Both the position numbers and the translations under genes were made by a program. Under the pieces are notes generated by a model, which was not told where the DNA came from, made no database searches, and saw only the letters and a list, made by a program, of their open reading frames with translations. This document shows, one piece after another, positions 1 through 8,536 of a stretch of DNA of 64,000 nucleotides (position 1 is its first letter; each line of letters begins with the position of its first letter). The DNA is from Streptomyces sp. AC555_RSS877. GTDB taxonomy: Bacteria > Actinomycetota > Actinomycetes > Streptomycetales > Streptomycetaceae. The stretch is taken from positions 62,001 through 126,000 of the forward strand of contig NZ_JAGMUK010000005.1 in assembly GCF_019049245.1 (NCBI RefSeq), written 5' to 3'.

Positions 1-1
1 C

Positions 2-1015
2 GACGGGATGCGGCCGGGCCTCGCCGACGAGATCACCGCGTACGGGCGGACCTGGCAGACCCGGCGCACTGTCTACCGGGGTCGCGAGGTCTACTCCCGG
101 ACTCACCCGCCCTCCCCGGGACTCCCGCCCTTCACCAGCCTGCGCCAGGTGGACACCGAACGCTTCCTGCGGGCCGCCTGCGAGCGGGCCGGGGTGGAGT
201 TCGTGTGGGACGCCCGGGTGACGGACGTCCGCAGTACGGCGGCCGAGGTGCACCTGACCGCCGAGGACGGCCGGGTGTGGACCGCCGGGTACGCGGTCGC
301 CGCCGACGGCGCCCGCTCCGCGCTCCGGCGCGGGCTGGACATCGCCATGGAGGGCAGCCACGGGGAGGGCTTCCACGTCGTCGTCGACATCGCCGACATC
401 CCGGGCGCGGAACTGCCGTTGGAGCGGGTCTTCCACTACGAGCACCCGGGGGTGGGCGGCCGCAGTGTGATGCGGGTGCCGTTCACCGGAGGCTTCCAGA
501 TCGACCTGCAGTGCCGGGACGACGACCGGCAGGAGGCGTACGGCAGCCCCGAGGCCGCACGCCGGTGGCTGCCCTCGGTCGTGGGCGACGGCTACGCCGA
601 GCGGATCCTGTGGGTGTCGACGTACCGCTTCCTGCGCAAGGTCGCGGCCTCGTTCACCGATCCGCACGGGCGGGTGCTGCTCGTCGGGGAGGCGGCGCAT
701 CTCTTCCCGCCGTTCGGGGCGCGCGGTATGAACAGCGGGATCGCGGACGCGGCGGCGGCGGCGAAGGCGGTCGCGGCGGGGACGGCGGAGGCGGTCGCCG
801 ACTTCGCCGACGTGCGACGGGCGGCGGCCCTGTTCAACAGTGCGGCCGCCGGGGAGGCGCTGGACCATCTGCGCCCGCGACGGCGGATCGTCCGGGCCAG
901 GCAACGGGCCGCGGCAGCACTCGCGCCGGTGCTGCCCTGGTGCGGATCGTGGCTGGAACACGCGCCGTACGGGCCGCGGGGCGGGGCGCCGGTGGCGGCC
1001 GGTGGCACGTACTGA
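2..1015 (+). CDS. FAD-dependent monooxygenase, 5' end outside window
   Basis: This is the C-terminal part of a PF01494-type FAD-binding monooxygenase (aromatic hydroxylase family), a soluble enzyme that would use FAD and NAD(P)H to hydroxylate an organic substrate. The reading frame is already open at base 2, and the N-terminal GxGxxG dinucleotide fold is missing, so the true start lies upstream. From the first ATG at 8, the DG motif (ADGARSALRR) falls near residue 98. The GD motif that binds the FAD ribityl (GRVLLVGEAAHLFPPFGA, then MNSGIADA) falls at about residues 222-248. The stop at 1013-1015 is followed 13 bases later by the next gene's start with a strong GGAGG, so the two are probably co-transcribed. 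The substrate cannot be told from this fragment. Confidence 0.88.
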   Translation, partial: DGMRPGLADEITAYGRTWQTRRTVYRGREVYSRTHPPSPGLPPFTSLRQVDTERFLRAACERAGVEFVWDARVTDVRSTAAEVHLTAEDGRVWTAGYAVAADGARSALRRGLDIAMEGSHGEGFHVVVDIADIPGAELPLERVFHYEHPGVGGRSVMRVPFTGGFQIDLQCRDDDRQEAYGSPEAARRWLPSVVGDGYAERILWVSTYRFLRKVAASFTDPHGRVLLVGEAAHLFPPFGARGMNSGIADAAAAAKAVAAGTAEAVADFADVRRAAALFNSAAAGEALDHLRPRRRIVRARQRAAAALAPVLPWCGSWLEHAPYGPRGGAPVAAGGTY

Positions 1016-1028
1016 GGAGGGGTTCGCG

Positions 1029-1898
1029 GTGACACAACCGGCGATCGCGGAAGGGCTGTTGACATGGACACCGGGCGGTGGCCTGGTGGCGGCGCGGGGT
1101 GGGCCCGCGGCGGGGGCGGAGGCCGGCGAACGGCCGGCGGGCGGGGCCGAGGGACGGCCGGCGACCGCGGCCGGGATCGGTGGGCGGTTGCTCGTCGCCG
1201 ACTCCTGACTGGTGCGGGACGGCCGGGTGCGGGGCTTCGCGCGGCATCGGGAGCGGTTCCTGCGGGCGTGTTCCGAGTGCGGCGGGCCGCCGCCGCGTCG
1301 GCTCAGGGAGTTCTGGCAGGACATGACGGCGGCCCTGCCCCGAACGGGCGAATGGTTCCCCCGGGTCGAACTCAGCGCCGGCTCGATGGAGTTGCGGCTG
1401 CTGCTGCGGCACGCCCCGCCGCTCGGCTCCGAGGTGCGGGTGTGGGCGGCGGGGCAGTCAGATCCGCGGGCCGTGCCCCGCCGCAAGGGGCCCGACCTGG
1501 ACACCCTGGCCCGCATCCGGCGGCGGGCGTCCGACGCGGGTGCCGAGGAGGCGGTGCTGATCGCGCCGTCCGGTGTGGTGCTGGAGGCGGCCACTGCCAG
1601 CGTCCTGTGGTGGGAGGACGACACCCTGTGCCTGCCCCCGCCGCGGCTGCCCGTGCTGCCCGGAGTGACTGTCGGCCTCGTCCAGGAACGGGCCCAGCGC
1701 ACCGGCATCCGCGTCGCCCACCGCGAGCGGACCGTGGCCGAACTGGACGGCCGTGAGGTGTGGCTGGTCAACGCACTGCACGGAATCCGGCCCGTGACGG
1801 GCTGGACGGCCCGCCCGATGCGGGCGGCACCGGCGGTGCGGGAACCGGAATGGCGGACGTGGCTGGACGACGTCATGGAGCCGCTGCCGGAGATCTGA
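1029..1898 (+). pseudogene. Class IV aminotransferase / aminodeoxychorismate-lyase-like, interrupted by in-frame TGA
   Basis: The frame opens at GTG 1029 behind a strong GGAGG (1016-1020) and codes for about 59 residues ending in LLVADS. It meets TGA at 1206-1208 and continues in the same frame as LVRDGRVRGFARHRERF to 1898. Fold-type IV PLP enzymes of this kind (branched-chain aminotransferase / ADC lyase-like) have an early strand of the pattern DSWLV..DGRV, so the TGA most likely replaces a Trp TGG codon. The uninterrupted part (GTG 1212-1898, 228 aa) has the RVWAAG strand and EAVLIAPSGVVLEAATASV, but no ribosome-binding site precedes 1212. Three readings are possible: a recent nonsense mutation, a sequencing error, or readthrough (the stop is the leaky context TGA-C). 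An automatic annotation may show only 1212-1898. Confidence 0.7.
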
Positions 1899-1981
1899 AT
1901 TCAGCTACCACTCATGGGTACGCCGGGGCGCTCCGCAATTTCTCGCGCGAAACGACCCGGCGCATTGAAAGCTGCCTCAAT

Positions 1982-2470
1982 TCATTGTTTCCGAGTCGGC
2001 TGATAATTCCCCGGCACCATCCGGGTCGCGATGGCGATCCGGTTGTAGGCGTTGATGACGGTGGCCGCCCAGATCAGTGCCGCGATCTGCTCCTCGTCGA
2101 AGACCTCCGCGGCCTCGGCGTAGACGGCCTCCGGCACGTGTCCGTCGTGCACCAGCGTCACCGCCTCGGTCAACGCCAGTGCAGCGCGCTCCTGTTCGGT
2201 GAAGAAAGGGGTCTCCCGCCAGGCGTTCAGGGCGTAGATCCGCTGCTCGGTCTCGCCCTGCGCACGGGCGTCCTTGGTGTGCATGTCGAGGCAGAACGCG
2301 CAGCCGTTGATCTGTGAGGCGCGGATCCTGATCAGTTCCAGGAGTTCCGGTTCGACCTTGGCGTCCTGGGCCGCGGAAACGGCGGCGCCGTGCAGGGAGC
2401 CCATCGCCGCGGAGACGTCGGGGGTGATTTTCTTGAGGGCCACGCGGGAATTGGAATCACTGTTGCTCAT
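1982..2470 (-). CDS. AhpD/carboxymuconolactone decarboxylase family protein (copy 1)
   Basis: A 162-aa all-helical protein of the AhpD-like alkylhydroperoxidase family, soluble. The family core IRASQINGCAFCLDMH carries the redox CxxC and the nearby His used in peroxide reduction in AhpD. It is followed by the conserved ERAALALTEAVTLV and the C-terminal INAYNRIAIATRM. The start is set at ATG 2470 (MSNSDSNSR); an upstream extension in frame has a non-coding look. It is about 40% alike by eye to the two paralogues at 3972 and 4484, on the other side of the MocR gene. It may be co-transcribed behind the MocR gene, 56 bases upstream of its start. The physiological substrate is unknown; an antioxidant role is an inference from the family. 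Confidence 0.85.
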   Translation of the reverse strand: MSNSDSNSRVALKKITPDVSAAMGSLHGAAVSAAQDAKVEPELLELIRIRASQINGCAFCLDMHTKDARAQGETEQRIYALNAWRETPFFTEQERAALALTEAVTLVHDGHVPEAVYAEAAEVFDEEQIAALIWAATVINAYNRIAIATRMVPGNYQPTRKQ

Positions 2471-2526
2471 GGGACGACTGTATCGGCTCCGCAGGCGAAT
2501 TGACGGAGGGAAAGAAAAAAGGCGGA

Positions 2527-3924
2527 TTATTCGGGGAGTGCCGCGCACAAGGCGTCCAGCGCCCCCGACCACGCGTGGTCAGGCGGTGTCCCGTACCCCA
2601 CGACCAGCGCGTCGGGCCGCTCGACGGTCGCCTCCGGATGCCGGTAGCGGTGCAGTCCGTGCACCGCGAGCCCCTGCCAGGCCGCCGCCCGCAGCGCCCC
2701 CTGTTCGGTGCCCGGCGGGAGGCGGAGGACGACGTGCAGGCCGGCCGCGATGCCGGTGGCGTGGACCTGCGGGGCGCGCCGGGCGAGTTCGGCGACCAGC
2801 GCGTCCCGGCGGCGCCGGTAGTGCAGCCGGGCCGACCGGACGTGGCGGTCGTAGGCGCCGGAGGTGATGAACTCCGCCAGCGTCAGCTGGTCCAGGACTC
2901 CGCACGACCAGTCGACGCCGCCCTTGGCCGCGACGACCTCGGCGGCGAGCGACGGCGGCAGCACCAGCCAGCCCAGGCGCAGGCCCGGGGCCAGTGACTT
3001 GCTGGCGGTGCCCAGGTAGACCACGTGGTCCGGGTCGAGGCCCTGGAGGGCGCCCACGGGGCGGCGGTCGTAGCGGAACTCCCCGTCGTAGTCGTCCTCG
3101 ATGATCAGCCCGTCGCTCTGCCGGGCCCAGTCCACCACCGCGGCCCGCCGGTCGGGGTGCAGGGCACCGCCGATCGGGAACTGGTGCGCGGGCGTCAGCA
3201 GCACGGCCCGCTCCCGCGTCCCCAACTCCTCGGTGCGCGTGCCGAGTCCGTCGAGTTCCAGCGGTACGGTCCGCAGTCCGGCCCGCTCCAGCAGCCGCCA
3301 GTGCGTGTCGAGGCCGTACGACTCCACCGCCAGGCTCCCCAGCCCCCGCTTCCGCAGCACCTGGCCGAGCAGCATCAGCCCGTGCGCGATGCCGGAGCAG
3401 ATGACGAGGGAGTCGGGGTGCGTGCGGACCCCGCGGGCCCGGGCCAGGTAGCCGGCCAGGGCGGTGCGCAGTTCGACGCGGCCGCGCGGATCGCCGTAGC
3501 CGAGGGCGTCGTACGGAGCGACGGCGAGCGCGCGGCGGGCCGCCTTCAGCCAGGCCGTGCGAGGGAAGGCGGACAGGTCCGGGGTGCCGGGGACGAGGTC
3601 GTACACCGGGCGGGACGGTGTAAGGCCGCCCGGTGCGGGACCGACGGCCGGGACCGGCACCGGACGTCCCGCCACCCTCGTGCCCGAGCCCTGGCGGGCG
3701 GTGAGCCAGCCCTCGGCGACCAGGTCGGCGAAGGCCTCGGCGACCGTGTTGCGGGCGATGCCCAGGTCGGCGGCGAGAGCGCGGGAGGACGGCAGTCTCG
3801 TGCCGGGGGCGAGGCGGCCGGTGCGGACGGCCTCGCGCAGGGCGTCGGTCAGACCCCGTCGCAGGCCCGGACCGGCCGGTTCGAGATGGAGGTCGACACC
3901 CAGAGTGGCCCAAGGTTTCGGCAT
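2527..3924 (-). CDS. MocR/PdxR-type GntR regulator with aminotransferase domain
   Basis: A 465-aa DNA-binding regulator of the MocR subfamily. Residues about 15-80 form a GntR winged helix (RLPSSRALAADLGIARNTV, then GWLTARQGSGTRV). Residues about 110-460 form a fold-type I aminotransferase domain used as a PLP sensor, with the Schiff-base lysine in GTASKSLAPGLRLGW near residue 308 and a YGDPRG motif near the domain start. It is divergent from the AhpD-AhpD-PEP mutase operon at 3972, with only 47 bases between the two starts, so it most likely controls that operon and its own gene. No pdxST genes are nearby, so the PdxR role in vitamin B6 synthesis is not supported here. Confidence 0.88.
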   Translation of the reverse strand: MPKPWATLGVDLHLEPAGPGLRRGLTDALREAVRTGRLAPGTRLPSSRALAADLGIARNTVAEAFADLVAEGWLTARQGSGTRVAGRPVPVPAVGPAPGGLTPSRPVYDLVPGTPDLSAFPRTAWLKAARRALAVAPYDALGYGDPRGRVELRTALAGYLARARGVRTHPDSLVICSGIAHGLMLLGQVLRKRGLGSLAVESYGLDTHWRLLERAGLRTVPLELDGLGTRTEELGTRERAVLLTPAHQFPIGGALHPDRRAAVVDWARQSDGLIIEDDYDGEFRYDRRPVGALQGLDPDHVVYLGTASKSLAPGLRLGWLVLPPSLAAEVVAAKGGVDWSCGVLDQLTLAEFITSGAYDRHVRSARLHYRRRRDALVAELARRAPQVHATGIAAGLHVVLRLPPGTEQGALRAAAWQGLAVHGLHRYRHPEATVERPDALVVGYGTPPDHAWSGALDALCAALPE

Positions 3925-3971
3925 GGAAGTGGACCATACTCCTGGGCAGCTTGGCTCCTAGGGTCGATGTC

Positions 3972-4487
3972 ATGACCACGAGCGACGACACGACCACGAC
4001 CCCGACCACCGAGTACGCCGCCGAAGAACCGGCCCGCATGCCCTGGGCCCAGCTCGCCCCCGAGGTCTACAAGGCGATGGTCCGCCTCGACACGGCGGCC
4101 AGGCAGGGGCTCGACCACAGGCTGTACGAGCTGGTGAAGATCCGCGCCTCGCAGGTCAACCACTGCGCCTTCTGCATCGACATGCACACCAAGGACGCGC
4201 TCGCGGCGGGCGAGAGCGTCGAGCGGATCATCCAGCTCAGTGCCTGGGACGAGTCGCGGCACTTCTACACCGAGAAGGAACTCGCGGCGCTGGAACTGAC
4301 CGAGGCGGTGACCGTCCTGACGGACGGTTTCGTGCCGGACGCGGTGTACGAGAAGGCCGCCAAGCACTTCGAGGAGGCCGAACTGGCGCAGTTGGTCTCC
4401 GCGATCGCGGCGATCAACGCGTGGAACCGGTTCGGGGTCACCTTCCGCATGGCCCCGGGGCACTACGAGCCGGGACAGTACAAGTGA
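3972..4487 (+). CDS. AhpD/carboxymuconolactone decarboxylase family protein (copy 2)
   Basis: A 171-aa AhpD-like protein. The redox motif is in IRASQVNHCAFCIDMHTKD (about residues 58-76), where Cys-Ala-Phe-Cys and the downstream His match the peroxidase proton-relay family. The C-terminus has INAWNRFGVTFRM. The start at ATG 3972 (MTTSDD) fits the divergent 47-bp promoter region shared with the MocR gene; an in-frame ATG at 3951 would lie inside the probable promoter. It is the first gene of a tightly packed plus-strand operon: its stop overlaps the GTG start of the next paralogue by 4 bases, which suggests translational coupling. Substrate unknown. Confidence 0.86.
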   Translation: MTTSDDTTTTPTTEYAAEEPARMPWAQLAPEVYKAMVRLDTAARQGLDHRLYELVKIRASQVNHCAFCIDMHTKDALAAGESVERIIQLSAWDESRHFYTEKELAALELTEAVTVLTDGFVPDAVYEKAAKHFEEAELAQLVSAIAAINAWNRFGVTFRMAPGHYEPGQYK

Positions 4488-4927
4488 GCCGAACCACGCT
4501 CCTGGACCGCGAGGTCGGACAGGCCATGTCCGCGCTCAGCGCCACCGCGAAGAAAGGGCTCGGCGACCCCGCGCTCGCCGAACTCGTGGTGATCCGCGCC
4601 TCGCAGCTCAACCACTGCGCCTTCTGCCTCGACATGCACCTCACCATCGCCCGCAAGCACGGGGTGAGCGAGCGGCAGCTCGATCTGCTGGCCGCCTGGG
4701 AGGAGGCCGGGGACGTCTTCGACGAGCGGGAGCGGGCCGCGCTCGCGCTGACGGAGGCGGTGACCGTGCTGACGGAGGGGTTCGTGCCGGACGCGGTGTA
4801 CGCGCGGGCCGCCCTGCACTTCGACGAGGTTCGGCTCGCCCATCTCGTGGGACTGATCGTCGCCGTCAACAACTGGAACCGGGTGATGGTCAGCCGCCGG
4901 ATCCCACCCGGGGGTTGCACGCCATGA
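4484..4927 (+). CDS. AhpD/carboxymuconolactone decarboxylase family protein (copy 3)
   Basis: A 147-aa AhpD-like protein starting at GTG 4484, which overlaps the stop of the preceding paralogue (GTGA). The core IRASQLNHCAFCLDMHL keeps the CxxC and His of the family, and LTEAVTVLTEGFVPDAVYARAA is nearly identical to copy 2 (LTEAVTVLTDGFVPDAVYEKAA). The two therefore look like a tandem duplication. It is shorter at the N-terminus than copy 2. Its stop overlaps the ATG of the next gene (ATGA at 4924-4927). The pair might form a hetero-oligomer, which is an inference from coupling and likeness. Confidence 0.84.
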   Translation: MSRTTLLDREVGQAMSALSATAKKGLGDPALAELVVIRASQLNHCAFCLDMHLTIARKHGVSERQLDLLAAWEEAGDVFDERERAALALTEAVTVLTEGFVPDAVYARAALHFDEVRLAHLVGLIVAVNNWNRVMVSRRIPPGGCTP

Positions 4928-5640
4928 CCAAGGTGGAGCAGTTCCGCGCGCTGCACCGCGGCCGGGTCCCGGGTGACCCCCTCGTCCTGCCCGGCCCCTG
5001 GGACGCGGCCAGTGCCCGCGCGCTCGTCGAGGCGGGCTTCCCGGCACTGGCCACGCCCAGCGCGGGGGTCGCCGCCTGCCTCGGGTACGAGGACAGGGCG
5101 ACCCCGGCGGACGAGATGTTCGCGGCGGTCGCGCGGATCGTGCGGGCCGTGGACGTGCCGGTGTCCGCCGACATCGAGGGCGGGTACGGGCTCGCGCCGA
5201 GGGAGCTGGTGGAGCGGCTGCTGGAGACGGGCGCCGTGGGCTGCAACCTGGAGGACTCCACCGACGGCGTCCTCAAGGACCCGCACGAGCATGCCGACTG
5301 GCTCGCCCAGGTGCGGTACGCCGCGGGGGACTCGCTCTTCGTCAACGCCCGCGTCGACACCTTCGTCAGGGGTGTCGCCGATCCGGAACAGGCCATCCAC
5401 CGGGCCGCGCTGTACGTCGCCGCGGGCGCCGACTGCGTCTATCCGATCGGTGCCCCGACGACCGTACTGCCGCTGCTGCGGTCCGGGATCCAGGGACCGG
5501 TCAACGTGTTCGCGAAGGTGGGTGAGGGCCCCTCGCCCACCGAACTCGGTGAGCTCGGGGCCACTCGCGTCACCTTCGGGCCGGGGCTGCACCGCCGGGC
5601 CACCGCCGCGCTGCGGGAGATCACCGCAGAGCTGAAGTGA
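4924..5640 (+). CDS. Isocitrate lyase / PEP mutase family protein
   Basis: A 238-aa (beta/alpha)8 protein of the isocitrate lyase/PEP mutase superfamily, soluble. It shows the family N-terminus (PLVLPGPWDAASARALVEAG), the metal-binding SADIEGGYG (about residues 81-89) and GCNLEDS (about 105-111), and NARVDTF. The KxCGH catalytic loop of true isocitrate or methylisocitrate lyases is absent, so it is not a glyoxylate-shunt enzyme; a C-C or P-C lyase or hydrolase acting on an oxaloacetate-like acid is possible. It is the last gene of the MocR-linked operon. Its stop lies 3 bases before the convergent end of the betaine operon, with no clear terminator between them. Confidence 0.85.
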   Translation: MTKVEQFRALHRGRVPGDPLVLPGPWDAASARALVEAGFPALATPSAGVAACLGYEDRATPADEMFAAVARIVRAVDVPVSADIEGGYGLAPRELVERLLETGAVGCNLEDSTDGVLKDPHEHADWLAQVRYAAGDSLFVNARVDTFVRGVADPEQAIHRAALYVAAGADCVYPIGAPTTVLPLLRSGIQGPVNVFAKVGEGPSPTELGELGATRVTFGPGLHRRATAALREITAELK

Positions 5641-5643
5641 GCA

Positions 5644-6597
5644 TCAGGACAGCCACGCCTTCCACGTCGACGCGTGGCTGTCCACCCACTTCTTCGCCGC
5701 CTCCTCCGGGGAGAGCTTCTGGTCGGCGATCATCAGGGAGACCTCGTTCTGGTCCTCGGTGGTCCACTTGAACTTCTTCAGGAGGGCCGCCGCCTTGCCG
5801 CCGCTCTTCGCGAAGTCCGTGTTGAGGTACTTCTGCAGCGGGGTGTGCGGATAGGCGCAGGCCACCTTCTCCGGGTCCGCGTCGCAGCCCTCCTTGTACG
5901 CCGGCAGCTTCACCTCGGTCATCGGGACCTTCTTGAAGAGCCACTGCGGCGCGTACCAGTAGGTGAGGAAGGGCTTCTTCTCCTTGGCGAACTGCTGCAT
6001 CTGCGTGATCTGGGCGGCCTCGGAACCGGCGAAGACGACCTGGTAGTCGAGCTTCAGGTTCTTCACCAGGGCCTTGTCGTTGGTGACGTAGGAGGGCGAG
6101 CCGTCCATGAGCTGGCCCTTGCCGCCGCTCTCCGCCGTGCGCATTTGCGAGGCGTACTTGTTGAGGTTCTTCCAGTTCGTGACGTCCGGGTGCTGCTTGG
6201 CGAAGTACGTCGGGACGTACCAGCCGATGTGCCCGGTCACGCCGAGGTCGCCGCCCCGCGTGATCGTCTTCTTGTCCTGGACGTACCGCTGTTCCTGCTC
6301 GGGGTGGCCCCAGTCCTCCAGGATCGCGTCGACGCGGCCCTGGCTGAGCGCGTCCCAGGCGGGCACCTCGTCGACCTGGACGGTGTCGACGCGGTAGCCG
6401 AGCTTGTGTTCGAGGAGGTACTGGGCCACGGCGACGTTCGCCTGCGCCCCCACCCAGGACTGGGTCGACAGGGTCACGGTCTTCGCCCCCTGCGCGTTGG
6501 CGAAGGGCGAGGCCTGCTTGGTCATGTCGGCGGCGCCGCAGCCGGTCACGGTCAGCAGCAGAAGGGAGCCCACTACGGCAGTCGTACGAAGTCGCAT
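5644..6597 (-). CDS. Glycine betaine/choline ABC transporter substrate-binding lipoprotein
   Basis: A 317-aa OpuAC/ProX-type binding protein anchored outside the cell membrane. The N-terminus is a lipoprotein signal (basic MRLR, hydrophobic core, lipobox TVTGC with Cys20). The mature part has the SWVGAQANVAVAQYLLEHKLGY start and the LEDWGHPEQ and GHIGWYVPTYF segments typical of quaternary-ammonium binders, which form an aromatic cage around the trimethylammonium group. It is the last of five genes, one base after the permease stop. The preceding betB and betA genes indicate that choline or betaine is the ligand, but the sequence alone does not separate choline from glycine betaine. Confidence 0.9.
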   Translation of the reverse strand: MRLRTTAVVGSLLLLTVTGCGAADMTKQASPFANAQGAKTVTLSTQSWVGAQANVAVAQYLLEHKLGYRVDTVQVDEVPAWDALSQGRVDAILEDWGHPEQEQRYVQDKKTITRGGDLGVTGHIGWYVPTYFAKQHPDVTNWKNLNKYASQMRTAESGGKGQLMDGSPSYVTNDKALVKNLKLDYQVVFAGSEAAQITQMQQFAKEKKPFLTYWYAPQWLFKKVPMTEVKLPAYKEGCDADPEKVACAYPHTPLQKYLNTDFAKSGGKAAALLKKFKWTTEDQNEVSLMIADQKLSPEEAAKKWVDSHASTWKAWLS

Positions 6598-6598
6598 G

Positions 6599-8536
6599 TC
6601 ACGCTCCCTTCTTGGTGCGGCGTTCCGTCGGCTGGGTCACCCGGTCGAGCATCAGGCCGAGGCAGACGATCGCCGCGCCGGCGACCAGACCGGTGGCGAG
6701 GTCGCCCTGGGCGAGGCCGAAGACGACGTCGTAGCCGAGGGCGCCGCCGCCGACCAGGCCGCCGATGATGACGACGGCGAGGACCAGGACCACGCCCTGG
6801 TTGACGGCGAGCAGCAACGCCGGGCGGGCGAGCGGAAGTTGGACCTGCCGGATCTGCTGGCCGCTGGACGCGCCGAGCGAGCGGGACGACTCCAGGGCGG
6901 CCTGGTCGACCTGGCGCAGGCCCTGGGTGGTGATGCGGACGACGGCGGGCAGCGCGTAGACGACCGCGGCGGCCACGGCGGGTGCGCGGCCGACGCCGAA
7001 CAGGGCGACGACCGGGATCAGGTACACGAACTGCGGCATCGTCTGGAAGACGTCCAGGACGGGCCGCAGCATCCGTTCGAGGCGGTCACTGCGGGCGGCC
7101 GCGATACCGATGGCGAAGCCCAGCACGAGGGTCACGGCGACCGCCGCGAGCACCTGCGAGAGCGTGTCCAGCGACGGCTTCCACACGCCGAGCACGCCGA
7201 TCGCGGCCATGGCGAGGACCGCGGTGAGCGCGGTCTGCCAGGTGCCGATCAGCCAGGCGAGGGCGGCGACGATGAGCAGCACCGACCACCAGGGCAGCCC
7301 CTGAAGGCCGTCCCGCACCGGGTCGAGGACCCAGGTGGTGAAGTGGCCGGCCCAGTCGGCGGTGCCGCCGATGACCGGCACGCCGGAGTAGAGGTGGTCG
7401 GTCATCCAGTCCACGGCCCGGTTGACCGGTTCGGCGATGTTCAGCGTCCAGGCGTCAGGCCAGTCGAGACGGCCCATGAGACGTCCGGCCACCGCGACGG
7501 CCACGGCGGCGAGGAGCGCGTACGCCCATCCCGCGCGGCCCGACCCGTCGCTGCCGTCGCCCGCCGCGCCGGTGATCCGGTCCAGTACGACGGCCAGGAG
7601 CACGATCGGGATGCCGGCGGACAGCGCCGCGCCCACATCGACCGAGGCCAGCGCCTGGTAGACACGGTCACCGAGGCCGCCCGCGCCGATCACCGACGCG
7701 ATGACCGCCATGGACAGCGCCATCATGATCGTCTGGTTGAGGCCGAGGAGGAGTTCCTTGCGGGCCAGCGGGATACGCGCGGTCAGCAGGCGCTGCCGGG
7801 CGGTGGACCCCAGCGACTCGACCGCCTCCAGCACCTCCTTGTCGGCGCCGCGCAGACCGAGCGAGGTGAGGCGGGCCATGGGCGGGGCGGCGTACACGAC
7901 CGTGGCGAGGACGGCCGCGGGGACCCCGATGCCGAAGATGAGAACCACCGGGAGCAGGTAGGCGAAGGCGGGCAGGACCTGCATGGTGTCCAGGATCGGG
8001 CGCAGGATCCGGTCCATACGGTCCGACAGCCCGGCGGCGAGCCCCAGCAGGGCGCCCACGAGGACCGACGCGAGGACGGCCACGACCATCAGCGCGAGGG
8101 TCTGCATGGTCGGCACCCACATGCCGAGCAGACCGCAGGCCAGGAACCCGGCGGCGGTGCCCAGGGCCAGCTTCACCCCGGCGACCCGCCAGGCGACGAG
8201 CCCGGCGAAGGCGGTCACCCCGGCCCACCCGGCGGCGAGGAGCACCAGGTACACGGCCCGTACGGAGAGCACGACCGCGTTGCTGACGTAGCCGAAGCCG
8301 TAGAGGAACAGCGGGTGGCTGTCGCGGTTGTCGATGATCCAGTCGCTGGTCCTCGTCAGCGGATCGGTGAGGTCGACGGTGAGTGCGTCCGGCCAGCTGC
8401 CGCTCGCCCAGCGAGCGTTCGCCAGGGGCACGAGAACCGCGGCGGCGACGGCGAGCAGCAGCAGCTTGTGCACGGCTCGGTGCTTGAGGATGCCGGGGAG
8501 GGCGATACGGGGGGCGGGTGCGGTGACCGTTGCCAT
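6599..8536 (-). CDS. ABC transporter permease with two fused OpuAB/ProW-like permease units
   Basis: A 645-aa integral membrane protein, about twice the length of a usual ProW. Each half has its own set of membrane helices and its own EAA loop contacting the ATPase: near residue 235 (EAVESLGSTARQRLLTARI, then IASVIGAGGLG) and near residue 545 (ESSRSLGASSGQQIRQVQL, then IIGGLVGGGALG). Both halves also repeat the motif LRP(I/V)LD followed by Q(V/T)(L/M)P. So one chain can supply both permease subunits of the importer. The start codon ATG overlaps the stop of the ATPase gene (TGATG), and the downstream lipoprotein follows after 1 base. Confidence 0.9.
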   Translation of the reverse strand: MATVTAPAPRIALPGILKHRAVHKLLLLAVAAAVLVPLANARWASGSWPDALTVDLTDPLTRTSDWIIDNRDSHPLFLYGFGYVSNAVVLSVRAVYLVLLAAGWAGVTAFAGLVAWRVAGVKLALGTAAGFLACGLLGMWVPTMQTLALMVVAVLASVLVGALLGLAAGLSDRMDRILRPILDTMQVLPAFAYLLPVVLIFGIGVPAAVLATVVYAAPPMARLTSLGLRGADKEVLEAVESLGSTARQRLLTARIPLARKELLLGLNQTIMMALSMAVIASVIGAGGLGDRVYQALASVDVGAALSAGIPIVLLAVVLDRITGAAGDGSDGSGRAGWAYALLAAVAVAVAGRLMGRLDWPDAWTLNIAEPVNRAVDWMTDHLYSGVPVIGGTADWAGHFTTWVLDPVRDGLQGLPWWSVLLIVAALAWLIGTWQTALTAVLAMAAIGVLGVWKPSLDTLSQVLAAVAVTLVLGFAIGIAAARSDRLERMLRPVLDVFQTMPQFVYLIPVVALFGVGRAPAVAAAVVYALPAVVRITTQGLRQVDQAALESSRSLGASSGQQIRQVQLPLARPALLLAVNQGVVLVLAVVIIGGLVGGGALGYDVVFGLAQGDLATGLVAGAAIVCLGLMLDRVTQPTERRTKKGA

